DNA of 55,984 bases, from assembly GCA_000827495.1 (NCBI GenBank), contig KN817537.1, positions 433,657-489,640 on the forward strand, read 5' to 3'. Position 1 is the stretch's first letter. Every line of letters starts with the position of its first letter. This stretch comes from Hypholoma sublateritium FD-334 SS-4. Taxonomy: Eukaryota > Basidiomycota > Agaricomycetes > Agaricales > Strophariaceae. This document shows, in pieces, positions 44,613 to 55,824 of the stretch. The position numbers and the translations under genes were made by a program. The notes beneath the pieces are model-generated. The model saw only the letters and a program-made list of their open reading frames with translations. It did not search any database and was not told the origin of the DNA.

Positions 44613-45409
44613 TTACATGATTTTTTCGTATTTCTGCAGTGCATTTATGAGGTTGGCCCATCTCCCACCGTGCCACGAAGTGATATCTTTCCACTCCTGA
44701 CTTTCCTCACCCCATATGACTCTCAGCCAGATGATACATGAGCCAACGACGAAATCCCCCCAAGATACCGTGTTTCCCATCAGGAATGGTCCGTCAATCT
44801 TCGAATACCATTTATCCACCTCTCCAAGTCCATCCCTATACTGCGTCCAATAAACCTCCCTTGGAAGGGTATCTCCAACTTGAAAGACCTTCAAAAGTGC
44901 TTCCACTCGTTTTACTCGATAGTAATCCGCACTACGTGGATTCATCTTGTCGCACGCCGCGGGCATTACCAAGGGTATAATCGGCCTGATATGCACAATG
45001 TATGCCGTCTCAAGAAGTGATTGGATTGCAATGGTGTTGCTGGGGAAGATAGAAGGCCCTGGGTACGTCTTATCGAGGTACTCGGCAATCACGACGGAGT
45101 CGGTGAGGTATATCTTAGTGGATGGGTCGTAAATTAAGGGAATGCTGGCGCGTGGACTACCATCCGAGTTCTTGACCGTAGGCTCTAATTCGAGCTTCTT
45201 GTAGAGCGGTTCAAGGTCTGGAAATTCCACCCACTCCGTCTTGTAGTCGAGGCCCTTCAGGTTCAAGCAATATCTACGAAATGTGTTAGCTCGGAATCCG
45301 AACAACGTACATTTCACCGATGGATCGAAGCTCACCGTATTTTCCAAGTACTCGGTGACCACGCAACCCCTCGGGTATTTGAACAGACATCGTAGAGAAT
45401 TATAGTCAT
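44613..45409 (-). CDS. Fungal glutathione S-transferase-like protein
   Basis: Exon 1 is 45409-45336 and exon 2 is 45273-44613, joined across a 62-base intron (GTGAGC to CGTAG), giving 244 residues. The join yields VAWSPSTWKIRYCLNLKGLDYKTEWVEFPDLEP, the thioredoxin-fold start of basidiomycete GSTs of the Ure2p/FuA type, in which the serine of WSPSTWK is the likely glutathione-activating residue. Residues about 60-75 carry the proline-containing loop before PLIYD, then DSVVIAEYLDKTYP. The C-terminal helical half ends MGNTVSWGDFVVGSCIIW...NALQKYEKIM. It should conjugate or reduce small toxic molecules in the cytosol. A TATA box at 45475 sets the start. A longer upstream frame reaching 45719 is ignored because it would include the intron and promoter. 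Confidence 0.88.
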
Positions 45410-45474
45410 ATCTTGCACGTGGAAGATGGAGCTGGCGCTGGCGCTGAACGGTCGGTGAACAAATGTGAGTGTGC

Positions 45475-45484
45475 TTATATAGCC
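45475..45484 (-). promoter_or_regulatory. TATA box of the GST gene
   Basis: CTATATAAGC on the minus strand, about 65-75 bases before the ATG at 45409. Confidence 0.6.
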
Positions 45485-46165
45485 TGTAGCCGTGACGCTG
45501 GAATCCGCCTACTGAGCGATTGGCTACAAAAATTACCAAGACGCTTTGTGATCTGTGCTCGGTTGACCACACATTCGACCAGATAGTGAAAAACCGGCCC
45601 AAAACATGTGGATCGATAATAGATTTTGTAGATTTCGCAGAATGCTTAGTAACTGGCACAGGTGATAAGTACATGTCGGCAAAGAGCAACGTAGAGGCAT
45701 AGTTGGCAATGGTACACATGTTGACCTCGATATTTAGAAGTATATAAGTGCGTGATGCTTGCCTGGGCTACTGGCGATGGAACTGACGAACGCTACCTAA
45801 ACATTCTCTACAGTTCCGCTGCCACGGTGGACGTGAGCAAACCTATTTTCGTCTGTCAAATTTGCCATGCCGTTTAAAGATAGTAATTGTCGTGTAAGTA
45901 TGCGAGCCCTACAAAAATAGATACGATCTGGACGGTGACCGGGCCAAGGGCATAGCATCAAACACCACAAAACGGGCAGTGCATTGATGCTCAATGCACG
46001 CCTTACATTGATGTAAAGTCAACGCAGCGCATTGCACTGAGCTCCTTAACAACGTAACTACTTAAGTTAAGCGAAAAGATAAGATCAAACGAATGGGGAA
46101 AGGAGATCGATATTTTTGGAAACGGCACGCGAGCAGTACACACATACATGAGCGAATTCTGTATT

Positions 46166-46633
46166 CTACTTTCTGGAGACGGGCCAAGAGCTACAAAATG
46201 GGTCTTAATACACAAAAAACGGAAAAGTAGTGAATTACGTACCCGATCTTCTTGAGGCGGTCCTCAATCATCGATAGGGAGGTACCCCGAAGATCGCCCG
46301 CTCGTCCGCCGCAATTCTCTGCTGGAGTGTATTCCGGATCGCGCTCGTCGAGCGCGAACTTCACGATTCCGAGGAATCGCTCGTTGTTCTTTAAATTGCC
46401 GTACAGGCGCGAGGTAACTAAATGACGATCCCCGTGAGGAGTGGACCTGCTCAGGCGGCCGACGCGTGTTAGCATGATCCACGAACGAGGACATGGACCT
46501 ACATGATCGCGAGGTTGCCGGCGCTGGCTGGTAACTCCTTCCGCATCCTATTGAGCGCTATGGTACCGCCCTGGAGGAGTCTTGCCTCCAGAGTAGCCTT
46601 ACAGGCCTTTTTCATGATGAAGATGGTGATCAT
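46166..46633 (-). CDS. Small three-exon protein of unknown function
   Basis: Exons 46633-46503, 46446-46243 and 46190-46166 keep one frame and give 119 residues. Donors are GTAGGT and GTACGT; acceptors are GAGCAG and TTGTAG. The protein starts MITIFIMKKACKATLEARLL and goes on with LNRMRKELPASAGN, RHLVTSRLYGNLKNNERFLG, a conserved-looking FALDERDPEYTPAENCGGRAG, and ends KKIGSWPVSRK. No family is recognised. It is basic and has no signal peptide beyond the short hydrophobic start. A TATAAA box about 95 bases upstream (near 46730) supports the start. The last exon is only eight codons, so the true 3' end may differ. Confidence 0.4.
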
Positions 46634-46726
46634 GTGGTGGGTTTAGTGACGTTTCTGGAGAGGCGAGGTTGGATGTAGTGATTGATATGGAGTGTGGATG
46701 AGAAGGAGAGTTGTGTAGGGTGCCAG

Positions 46727-46736
46727 GTTTATATGT
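46727..46736 (-). promoter_or_regulatory. TATA box of the 46633 gene
   Basis: CATATAAACC on the minus strand, about 95-103 bases before the ATG at 46633. Confidence 0.5.
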
Positions 46737-47104
46737 GTTCTGACTGCGAGAAAAGTGACAAAGTTAAAATGTGTCACTCTGTACAGTTCATACCAATATA
46801 TATCAATATAATTAATAGATGTGCGCGCTTATTTATTTGACAAGGTTCTGCATTGCGAGCGCCTATTTGGCAGGGCCCTGGATTTAAATATAGTTTCCAC
46901 AATCCTCAATAAATAATTAGCTTGTATCTCCACCATTCGTCGCATGTGCTGGTTACAGAGAGAGATTATGCACTCCTAGTTCTTCGACTGGGATTTTCTT
47001 TGTCGCACTAAGCCTTGAAGTATATACGATGCCGCCGGCGCTGCGGGCGCGCGGGGTACGTACGTGGAGCTACCTGCGGTCGGTACGCGCGCTACACAGT
47101 CTGT

Positions 47105-47300
47105 AGACTCGGGAGGCCTGAGTGCTGCCATTAGCAGAGTTGGGGAAGGGGTGCATTTCCGCCTCCGTACTACGCAGGCTGGGAGCTCGGGATGTCCATC
47201 CACTGCCACCTGCGAACACGGAGCTGGGAATGCGGGATGCCCGCGCGCCACCACCAGCAACTTTGGAATTGGGGCGCACTTCCAACATGCTTCATAATCT
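47105..47300 (+). repeat. Degenerate short tandem repeat of about 60 bases
   Basis: Three diverged units can be followed, near 47130 (GAGTTGGGGAAGGGGTGC), 47210 (CACCTGCGAACACGGAGCTGGGAATGC shortened to CGGAGCTGGGAATGCGGGAT) and 47255 (CAACTTTGGAATTGGGGCGC). They make a repeated KCxPxPxLLxxA pattern in the 175-codon minus-strand frame 46976-47503, which I do not treat as a gene. Confidence 0.4.
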
Positions 47301-47680
47301 GAGCATGGGTGCCCGTGCGCTTCCAGCGCAGATATGGAGAGCGGGCGCACCGGAAAAATAGTGCCACATACGCTGCGCGCGAGACACTCGCGCACTGCCA
47401 CCGGCGATGCGCCGTCCACAGATATGCGTGGGATATACGGGCGCTGTACATATGTACTACCAAACTCGTGCCACACGCGTTGGCGACGCGCTGTCCTTTC
47501 CAACCGCAGACTGTGGCTTGATACCTCGGCGAGTCAAGAGATTGGCGTGTACGCGTGCACCCACTGTTGGCGCGGACCTTCACTCCCTTCACCTCAATGT
47601 CCTGCGCGCGTGCATCTGGACCACGCGAGCACGCGACCGATGTTAGGCGGGGTCGTGGTATTCTGGTACATTATTTATTA

Positions 47681-47885
47681 ATAGAATTGGTATTCCGGTA
47701 CCAAATGCTTTATTAGTGGAGTACGGGCGCGCAAAAGCATGTACCCATTAAAGGGAATACGGTCTTGTAGAACCATATTACTAATAGAATTAGTATTCAG
47801 GTACCAAATACTCTTATCAGTGGGGTACGGTCGTTCAAAACCATGTGCCCATTAAAGGGAATATCATCTTGTAGAACCATACATC
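47681..47885 (+). repeat. Two-copy tandem repeat of about 103 bases
   Basis: ATAGAATT-GTATTC-GGTACCAAAT ... GTACGG ... CATTAAAGGGAATA ... TCTTGTAGAACCATA occurs at 47681-47780 and 47784-47885. A shortened related copy starts at 49815 (ATAGAATTTAGG..GGAACCAAAT). Each unit carries two of the hairpin motifs. Confidence 0.65.
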
Positions 47886-48165
47886 TCCGAATTCATTCTT
47901 TGATGCATAGGTTACTACCTGCTTATACCAATCTACCAGTTACATTCAATGTGTGTGCGCACCACCCAAGACTACATGATATACGCCTGCTAATTCTCCC
48001 CCTTGACTGCATAAAGTGGGGGCACACATGAATGCCGCTGCCTGCACGCACCGCAGTGTGCTACAGACTGTATCAATACCACATATATCACTGAATGACG
48101 AGATATAGTCCTGTAAAACTATACTTCATCGTCGCATGAATATGCATGGTATTTATATTTCATCT

Positions 48166-49180
48166 GTAGAGTATGGTGTTGCAATACCATGTTTCTTTGA
48201 TAGCTCAAGACAGTCCATACATACCATATTCCATTTGACATCCGATATGGTTTAAATAAATCCATGAAGAACACATGGTAAATCTCTACCATTCACAGAG
48301 ATCAAGGCGTCCCTCCACGTGCAGACAGGGATGTGCTCAGCGCACCTCATTANCGGCCCTGCGCGAGCGAGCGAGCCTTCGCGCTATTAGTATTATTTGA
48401 GCGCCGCCGTTCCGCGGCCCGTACCCGGGATGAGCGGACCGTTCCACATCTGCGTCTGCGCATTTTTCCTCTTCTTGCCAGCGGCTCCGGGCTCTTCATG
48501 GCTTCACATGGTGGGTTTTCTGTGTCACTGTTCACATGTAGATTATGGTGTATCAATACCATGTTTCTTGTTTAAGACAAGATGGTCCATACATACCATA
48601 TTTCATTTGACATCCGATACGGTTTGAATAAATCAATTAAGAACACATGGTAAACCTCTACCATTCACACAGATCAAGGCGTCCCTCCACGTGCAGACAG
48701 GGATGTGCTCAGCGCACCTCATTAGCGGCCCTGCGCGAGCGAGCGAGCCTTCGCGCTATTAGTATTATTTGAGCGCCGCCGTTCCGCGGCCCGTACCCGG
48801 GATGAGCGGACCGTTCCACATCTGCGTCTGCGCATTTTTCCTCTTCTTGCCAGCGGCTCCGGGCTCTTCATGGCTTCACATGGTGGGTTTTCTGTGTCAC
48901 TGTTCACATGTAGATTATGGTGTATCAATACCATGTTTCTTGTTTAAGACAAGATGGTCCATACATACCATATTCCATTTGACATCCGATACGGTTTGAA
49001 TAAATCCGTGGAGAACACATGGTAAATCTCTACCATTCACGGAGTTCAAGGCGTCCCTCCACGTGCAGACATGGCGCATATGGGATGTGCTCAGCGCACC
49101 TCATTAGCGGCCCTGCGCGAGCGAGCGAGCCTTCGCGCTATTAGTATTATTTGAGCGCCGCCGTTCCGCGGCCCGTACCC
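48166..49180 (+). repeat. 372-bp tandem repeat, nearly three copies
   Basis: Unit landmarks recur at a spacing of exactly 372 bases between the first two copies: GGCCCTGCGCGAGCGAGCGA at 48355 and 48727, and GTTCCGCGGCCCGTACCCGG shortly after. The third copy is at 49109, 382 bases on, because it carries a 10-base insertion (TGGCGCATAT, about 49071). It diverges after GTACCCGGTC. Each unit ends with a hairpin motif and a CCATACATACCATA block. The first two copies are almost identical, which points to a recent duplication. An N at 48353 lies in copy 1. The 70-80 codon frames inside simply repeat with the DNA. Confidence 0.85.
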
Positions 49181-50607
49181 GGTCTGTGCGGACCGTTCTA
49201 TTCCCGTGGGACGCACATCTATGTCTGGCTCATCTAGACCACGCAAACACGTGCACGCCACCGGCTCCAGGCTTTCATGTCTGCACAGGGCAGGTGTACT
49301 GTATCACCATACTATGTCTTCGATAGATTTAGTATCTAGAAACCCATATGTTACCATCAACGGATTGTGGTCGTGAAAAACCATAGGATGCTGTGCGCGG
49401 AATATATAGCTGTTCAAATCAATATGATCTTATTTAACCACATATTATCATTTAGTACATATGCTCGTCCAAAACCATGCATAAGGGAATATGGTCGTAC
49501 AGAACTGTCGGTCCGGAGAATCGACGGGGCGCCCGGCAGCGCCCAGCACGCATACTTATTTATAGCACCATGGTAAATATCTACTATCTGGTGGGCCCTG
49601 CACGCGTTCTAGCGATCCCTCCATGGAAGTGTGGCCCTGCCGCTCAGCGGATTATAAGCGGATACGCCGCTATTCTATCTATCACCCTGGAATAAGCGGC
49701 CTTCTCTAAGTTTATCTCCATAGTGGACGCAAGAGCGCCGCCGGCTTCAAGTCTTTGCCATGTATGCGCACAGGGGCGGGGTCGCGATATTCCTGTACAA
49801 TGTATATTTATTAATAGAATTTAGGCTCTAGGAACCAAATCTTACCATCAATGGACTATCAATGGAGTATGGTTGTATAAAACCGTACAGAATATAGTCG
49901 TGCCAAACCACAGCATCCCTGTCGCCTGTGCGCACTGCAGCGCCTCTTCACGTACATCTTGAGATGAAGGCAAGTGTTGTCTAACTGGTAAATATCAATA
50001 CATGGAGGTCCACGCAAGCGAGAATAAGGTCATAGTATACATCGTACTATTTATGGTTCACTCATACCATGTACTATTTATAACTCACTATGGTCTGCGC
50101 AAACCGTATATCGTCGTGACTAATGTATGGTCACAATATACCAAATAAACGTATATGGTCATCAATCACCATTCTGGCTTCTGAATTTAGCGCCCACCTC
50201 ATGTGTGACGTGTTCTCAACAACGAATCTCCTGTACTTGCGGTGCTAGACTGCTGCGGCCGCGGCGCAATCCCTACCACTCACGAGCTCCGGCCGAACGG
50301 GCAACCACTGACCAGATTTGTGCGAGCACTCGCATGTATGATGCACGCTCATGCACGCTCAAACTCTCGAATGTGTCACGGTATGCATTAAGATGATGAG
50401 TTGCCCACTGTTCAGGTGAAATATCGTTCGCATGTACCACTGTATCTATTAATAGAGAGTATGGTTGTGAAAGACCATACTAATGGAGTATGCTGTCGTC
50501 ATTAGAATATGATTAAAATTAACCATGTCTATTCCCTACTTTCTATCAGACTTGATTCCTGCGCGTACCCGGTCTGCGATGAACATACGAGAACTGGAAT
50601 TTCCTAT

Positions 50608-53600
50608 CTATTTCAACATATTTATAATACGAAGTCTGTTCCAAATAGAAAGAAAAACTTTGATGAGCATCATTGCTCTTTCTTGACCCATATAGCTGAT
50701 CGCTTTTCGAATGCGCGAAAGTCCTTGGTTTCCACATTCAGCTGCACTTGAATTGAGGCGGAGTAGTCGAGGGTCAGAGTTCTTGTAACTCTTCAGGAAG
50801 CACGCTGATGCACATTTGGTGTGGTCTGATGCATGGAAGTCGTCAATCATAAATAGCGTGTCTTGAAAAAACTCTGGTTCTCGCAAGACACAATATGGCT
50901 GCAGTGCGCATGCGAAGTCGTATACAACGACCTCCGGTGCCTTCGGCCACATGGAATACATGGCTGCAAAGACATCGTTTCGTCCTTCGCCCACAGGAAT
51001 GCAGTGAAACCCATAGGCCACACTATGTGTACACCAACATACCATAATTCCTCCAGTGAGTTTCTTGGGGCTGTATGTTGAATAGTACTTGCGGCATCCT
51101 CCCTTTTGCTCCTCTGCACTGTCCTTTGCTTCCTCTTTGAGCAATGGATAGGTAGGCCGATCCCGTAGCTGCGGCATTCCATAATGACAACCCGTCTTCA
51201 AGCGCGCGTTAAAAGATGAATTATCTTCAGATTAGGATAATGAGCGCACCTGTTGCCAGTCGCCGTTGTCGTATATGATTTTGGGGTCGATCTCGGCTGT
51301 TGAATGGACGATTAATCGTCGGCGTAAGGACTCTCCCCGTGTATAGAGCCATTTGCATATGTTCAATGTATCTGGGCGAATTTTTGAGTGGTGTTGGAGC
51401 TCGTATTGGACGGTATTGTAGACGCTCGGGATGTGAATAAGTCTGGAACTTGTAAGATAGCTGGGCGATAGAATAAACTGCTTAAGAAGGATCAACGCGC
51501 GGGCATTCATCATTTGAAGCGCATTTTCCTCAGCCGCAATCTATTGTCACATTGGTAGTTAGTATATTATCATGCAGTATGATAGCGTGATACGATACCT
51601 GGAGGAAGAGCTCCCTATATTCACGCGGTATATTGGTCTTNTTCAGNACGGCCTCTGTTCCGAAATATTCCCGGAATAGCCCGCCTAGCGAACCGTCCAG
51701 CTGAGACAGATCCTCAACGACACCGGGGATTAACAGGAATCGTTTCTTGAGACTTTCTTTCTTCTTTGCTAGTGCCTCAGCCCTGGCTCCTCGCGCCTGC
51801 TCAGCATCACTATCAGATCCCGAATCTTCCCGGTCACCGTCNGGTTCNGGTCCTCCAGCTAGAGGAGGCCCATTGATTATCTCGCGCATGCGTTTGCGCA
51901 AACCTCGATCAGGAATACATTGGGTCTCCCTNACTCTGATGGTTTCCTCNTAGACCAATGATCCTGCGCGAATTGTGGTAGGAGGTCTGAGGGAAGGTAA
52001 CGCCATNTTTCGACTGAATGAGATCGAGACGCCATCCCAGATGATGGCTGATGGATTTGGGCCGCATTGAGGACACGTCATGTCGTTTCCAAATTGAATA
52101 AGTTTGGCGTAAGCGAACCAGATGTCTCGAAACTTCCTCTGATCAAGGAAGCGTTGCGGCGTGGATAATGTTGAATAGCGTCGTGATATCCCGGTGACCC
52201 AGGCTGTGAAAGGAGTTTCCGATGCGGTAAATGCATTAATATAGTCATCGAGAACGCGGTGGGTAACCAGAACTCGGTTGTCCACATTGAAAATCCCCAG
52301 CTCACGACAATCAGGCCCAAGACGCACAAANGCACAAGCTGGACAACGCTGTACCTGTATACTTGTTTCCCAAGACCTCTGGAGATCAAAAACAGTGCAT
52401 TTTTTCGTCACAAACGGCGCNGATGGGTCGTACATCCGTCGGGGGGATAGGCAGTTGCANGACGACGTGGAATNCAAGGAAATGAGGGCCGGAGGATTGC
52501 AAGGATCAGGTCTAGGATAAGGCGGTGCATCGGATGGAATACGAGCCCAGACTGGAGGATCAAAGGGAAGGTGTGAGACAGTTAATTTGCCATCGCGAGA
52601 TCGCAGAACTTTGCGCGCTATACGGATAGAATAGCCCAGGTATTGAGTTCTGGCGAAGCAATTGACTTGAATTTATTACTGACCTTCAACATGCGGTGTC
52701 GGATTTAAGTCCTTCGCATTCATGTCCTTCTGAATGTGTTGCTGTAAAGACCTCCTGGCGATTGTTATGTGCATNCAGTCCGACACTGTAGTATCGAGCG
52801 CGCAGCCCCATTTGCCTGACCCATCATTTTTACCNANNTATTCTACCACCGTGCAGTTCTTAATCGTAGCATCTCTCGGCGGGGGAATGGACATGACATT
52901 CATAAATTGGTGGATGCCATCTCCCCATGGATACCGTAGAATAAAGGTGGGCTTGTCATGATTAACTATGGAAAGNNTGAGATACGAGAGAATGCGAGTG
53001 ATTGAGAACCTTACGGGGCATATCAATATCGTCGGGGAAGTACTTATCACCATGTTCAAGGATGAACTTCGAGTGAAAGCAAGANGATGTTCTTTTTGAA
53101 TCGGGGCATAGGCAGACTACTATTTTGGTGGTCCCCTCTATGCTCGCGTGTATGTGATACCAGTAGGACTATTGACAGGTTGAGATGCGTGGTAGTGNAG
53201 TTGGCNAAAAAACTCACCGTCGCTTCCGATTTCTGGGAGTTCCATCCATTGGCAACAAATGTCTTTTTGGATAGTTGATAGAACGGCAAACCACCGCTAA
53301 TTACNGAATCAAAAAATAACTCATATCCTCCCGGAGTGAAATCGTCNGACAATGGCAGAANGGCGGGTAGTAGCCCTNGGCTGAGTGGCACAGATATATT
53401 GTCTCCTGCATCCACCAGANGACTTGACGGAGAGTCCGTATTATCATAGGTNGTCCAATCGTTTTGNNTTTCATCATGGCTGACCACGCTATCGNCCACG
53501 CCGTCGAGACTGACATGGTGCTGCTCTGACTGAGAGATCTCGGCGGCCTGTGGTAGTGAAAGATCCAGACGCGGTCGCTTGATTCCGGTTTCCCGCGGGC

Positions 53601-53781
53601 CAGCNNTGACAACTTTGGATGTCCCGTTCGTGGTTCCCTTTCGCTTGCCAGAGATGATACGAGCCTTTCTCCTAGGTGTGACGATAGGTCCATTGTTCTT
53701 ATATTGGCTTGAAATTGAGATACGCTCAGGCGCCGGGGGAGAGAGCTTGCGNAGACGTATACGTGAGGTGGAATATTCCAT
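50608..53781 (-). CDS. KDZ-type DDE transposase with CxC cysteine clusters
   Basis: Four or more minus-strand exons: about 53781-53210 (KRPRLDLSLPQ, a basic/acidic N-terminus), about 53060-52680 (FILRYPWGDGIHQFMNV, CTVVEY), about 52530-51232 and about 51196-50608. The middle part has a Cys cluster (RCPAC, then CRELGIFN) and the KDZ signature CPQCGPNPSAIIWDGVSISF. The last exon carries the CxC6-like TGGIMVCWCTHSVAYGFH, VVYDFACALQPYC, MIDDFHASDHTKCASACF and NSSAAECGNQGLSRIRKAISYM. The likely catalytic acids are the Asp of IWDGV, the Asp of VYDFAC and the Glu of AAECGNQ. This family moves large DNA transposons in basidiomycetes. Many codons contain N, so intactness cannot be judged. Exon ends are approximate. 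The final frame stops at 50608 right next to the hairpin array. Confidence 0.8.
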
Positions 53782-53841
53782 GACTGATGGATCTGAGCAA
53801 ACGCGGAAAGCCAAACACATAAAGTAGTCCAGGAATGCCAT

Positions 53842-54110
53842 TGATAATATTATAGATCGACCATACCACCTCGGTCATATTCAGTCCGTTACGGATCAGA
53901 CATACCGTCGGAGACAGTAAGATNAGCCATACTNTTAATATAAGTATCGCTATAAATAGTACTAGGACTCGGTATATTATTATCGNACAAGTTTCTAGAT
54001 TTAATTATAGTTCACTGATACCATATACACTTGATATGATATCTGCAGACGCCNTTGACAGCATTTGGTGGAGTAATAGCACAAATTAATGACCAAAAAA
54101 AGCCGAAACA
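53842..54110. other. AT-rich 5' flank of the transposase gene
   Basis: Contains several ACCATA-like half-sites (near 53861, 53930 and 54019) and AT-rich palindromic stretches, with four N positions. It is probably shared by the divergent promoters of the transposase and the 54164 gene. Confidence 0.35.
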
Positions 54111-54163
54111 AAACTATAAAAGTGTGCCCACTCTCAACCGCCTCTCTGCTACTACGTGTCCAC

Positions 54164-55824
54164 ATGAACACCGCTACCGAGTCTAGACAACGGGCACCAA
54201 GAATATGCCGGCAATGCCCAGGAGCTCCGTTAAAGACTGAGTGTATTCACGGGAAGAAGAAAGCAGTTAAAGCAGTCTCAAAGCGCCAGGTTCGAGTCGA
54301 ATACACTTCTCTCAATGTGTTAGCTGACGCGCATGGCAGACACGTAGCGTAACGTCTGCGACACCTGACAAAGTATTATTCCATTCACTCATTTTAAATT
54401 ACACTTGACATATCATGTATGCAGGGGAAATCCAAGAAAACCAAGACAAGTGGTGATCAGAATCAAAAGCGGGGACCTAGGCACTGTCGTATGTGCCCAG
54501 GGTCGCCGCTGCGCTCAGAGTGCGAGCACACCATTCGAGGAAAGGCTTTTATTCTCAATAAGGCTATCGNTTTGGTGTGTCCTATAACCAGCAATGTATC
54601 TTAATTTCTACTGACATGTCACGCATCCAGGAAATTCAGGGTGATTTGGGCTCTCACCACCGTCGTGACGAAGCACACCCACAGCACTTTCCGTCCATGA
54701 TGGCGAATGGGCTCACGTCTCTGTATGAAGGAGTCCCTACAGCTCCAGGAATTCATGCGGGAGTCCAATCCACAGCGCCTGCAGGNCCGGGCCCTTTGTT
54801 TTTATCTAGCCCCAATTCAGGTAATGAAGTGCCATCTCATCTGTGTAGTCTCGAGATNAAACATTTGNTTCAGATGAACGCCGACGTTCGTCATCGGAAG
54901 GTGGCGACGACGCAGATTTCTTCGCATCTGGCACACGTGAAGGGCTGNATTCGCCTTCCACAAGCGGAACCTTCGGGGAAGGCGAGTTCCGGCTTGACTT
55001 CAGTACATATAGTCCACCGTCGTCGCCCAGTTCACNGTCNCGCGGAAGGATGAATGGCGGGGAACAAAGCATGCTTGCACAGATACGACGTGGGTACTTT
55101 AGACTTTAGGCAGTCGCGCAGTCAGGAGATAACAGCTACTCAAAAATTATAGACCAGAGCGACCCATACCCGTCGCCGGGGGCAGCATTGTCCAGTCCAC
55201 CATCGTCGCAATCAACTAGGGCCAGCAGGAACAATCCTAAACACGGTTACGTCAAAGGAGCCATGCGAGGGGGGATCGATCATCGTAAGAGTCTACAGTG
55301 TCATATTTATTCAAACTCGCTAAATTACTTGTATATTCAGTCGCTGTCCGAAAGCATGCAATACCAAAGCCTATTGAACAAACTAACGCTGCCAGCAAGC
55401 GCTTTCTGCAAATGATGAACGCTCTTTTCNCTAAGGTAATGTTATATTTTCAATGATGTCAATGGTACACATTACTCATATAAGCAACCAGTGTGAAGAT
55501 ATATCTACTGCAACTTCATGCTGGCTATTTATTGGTGCCCAACATANCGCCGCGAAGGCCCCCACCCTTCACTATACCTCTCCGCGCCTCTTAGAAGAAG
55601 CTCCGGAATTCGCGGAGGACCAAATCAACAATTTCAATAACCAAATGTCTCTCCTTCTACGTGCTCGGCGGTCGGACGCTATCGCTGTGACGGCCGAGCT
55701 TCTCGTAGCTGAGGAAAAGAACAAATTATTGGAGAGGGATCTAGCAGAGGCTAACGAGCGTCTGAGGAATGCGGACGAGATAGAGAGTCGCTACAATAGA
55801 NNATTGGCTGACATGCAATTGTGA
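54164..55824 (+). CDS. Multi-exon protein with duplicated CCCH knuckle and C-terminal coiled coil
   Basis: Exon 1 (54164-54289) encodes CRQCPGAPLKTECIHGKKK and exon 2 (from 54425) encodes CRMCPGSPLRSECEHTIRGK; both follow C-x2-C-P-G-x-P-L-x2-E-C-x-H. The donor GTTCGA at 54290 is weak but keeps phase 0. Later exons read EIQGDLGSHHRRDEAHPQHF with a Pro-rich APxPGPLF segment (about 54631-54820), then DERRRSSEGGDDADFF and an acidic Ser-rich part (about 54871-55108), KHAIPKPIEQTNAASKRFLQ (about 55340-55435) and a final exon with a heptad-rich coiled coil (AEEKNKLLERDLAEANERLR) ending at 55824. Metal binding by the knuckles is inferred. It lies head to head with the KDZ transposase and may be an accessory gene of that element or a host gene. 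N bases and uncertain splice sites leave the middle unsure. Confidence 0.45.

Larger units (their letters stand above)
47670..50520. repeat. Array of short imperfect hairpins, consensus TATGGT-N8-ACCATA
   Basis: At least ten sites share the form TATGGTYGTNNAAAACCATA, with arms that pair and a 7-8 base loop: 47757, 47826, 48172, 48544, 48916, 49366, 49461, 49868, 50089 and 50460. Several partial copies lie between them (for example 48098, 49488, 50153). The arms often carry a compensating or single mismatch (ACCGTA, ACCATG). The right-hand flank of the transposase gene (53860-54030) holds scattered ACCATA, CCATAC and ACATACC half-sites. No open frame runs through the array. Confidence 0.7.
47660..54060 (-). 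mobile_element. KDZ transposon region (limits inferred)
   Basis: The transposase gene plus the hairpin-rich flank on its 3' side, and half-sites of the same motif on its 5' side, suggest one element whose subterminal sequences carry the motif. No terminal inverted repeat or target-site duplication could be identified by eye, so both ends are guesses. Confidence 0.35.

Noticed and set aside
44613..45719. Long 368-codon start for the GST gene
   Set aside because: It reads through the intron and the TATA box; the spliced start at 45409 restores the conserved N-terminal GST sequence.
46976..47503. 175-codon minus-strand frame with a repeated KCxPxPxLL pattern
   Set aside because: The pattern follows a degenerate 60-base DNA repeat, and no promoter or splice signal supports translation.
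48350..48999. Paired 70-76 codon frames repeated 372 bases apart
   Set aside because: They are copies within the tandem repeat; repetition of the frame follows from the DNA.
47670..50520. CRISPR-like array
   Set aside because: The hairpin motifs are unevenly spaced, imperfect and lie in a fungal genome beside a transposase; there is no regular spacer structure.
54285..54300. GGTTCGAGTC string resembling a tRNA T-loop
   Set aside because: It lies at the exon 1 donor of the 54164 gene and no tRNA fold surrounds it.
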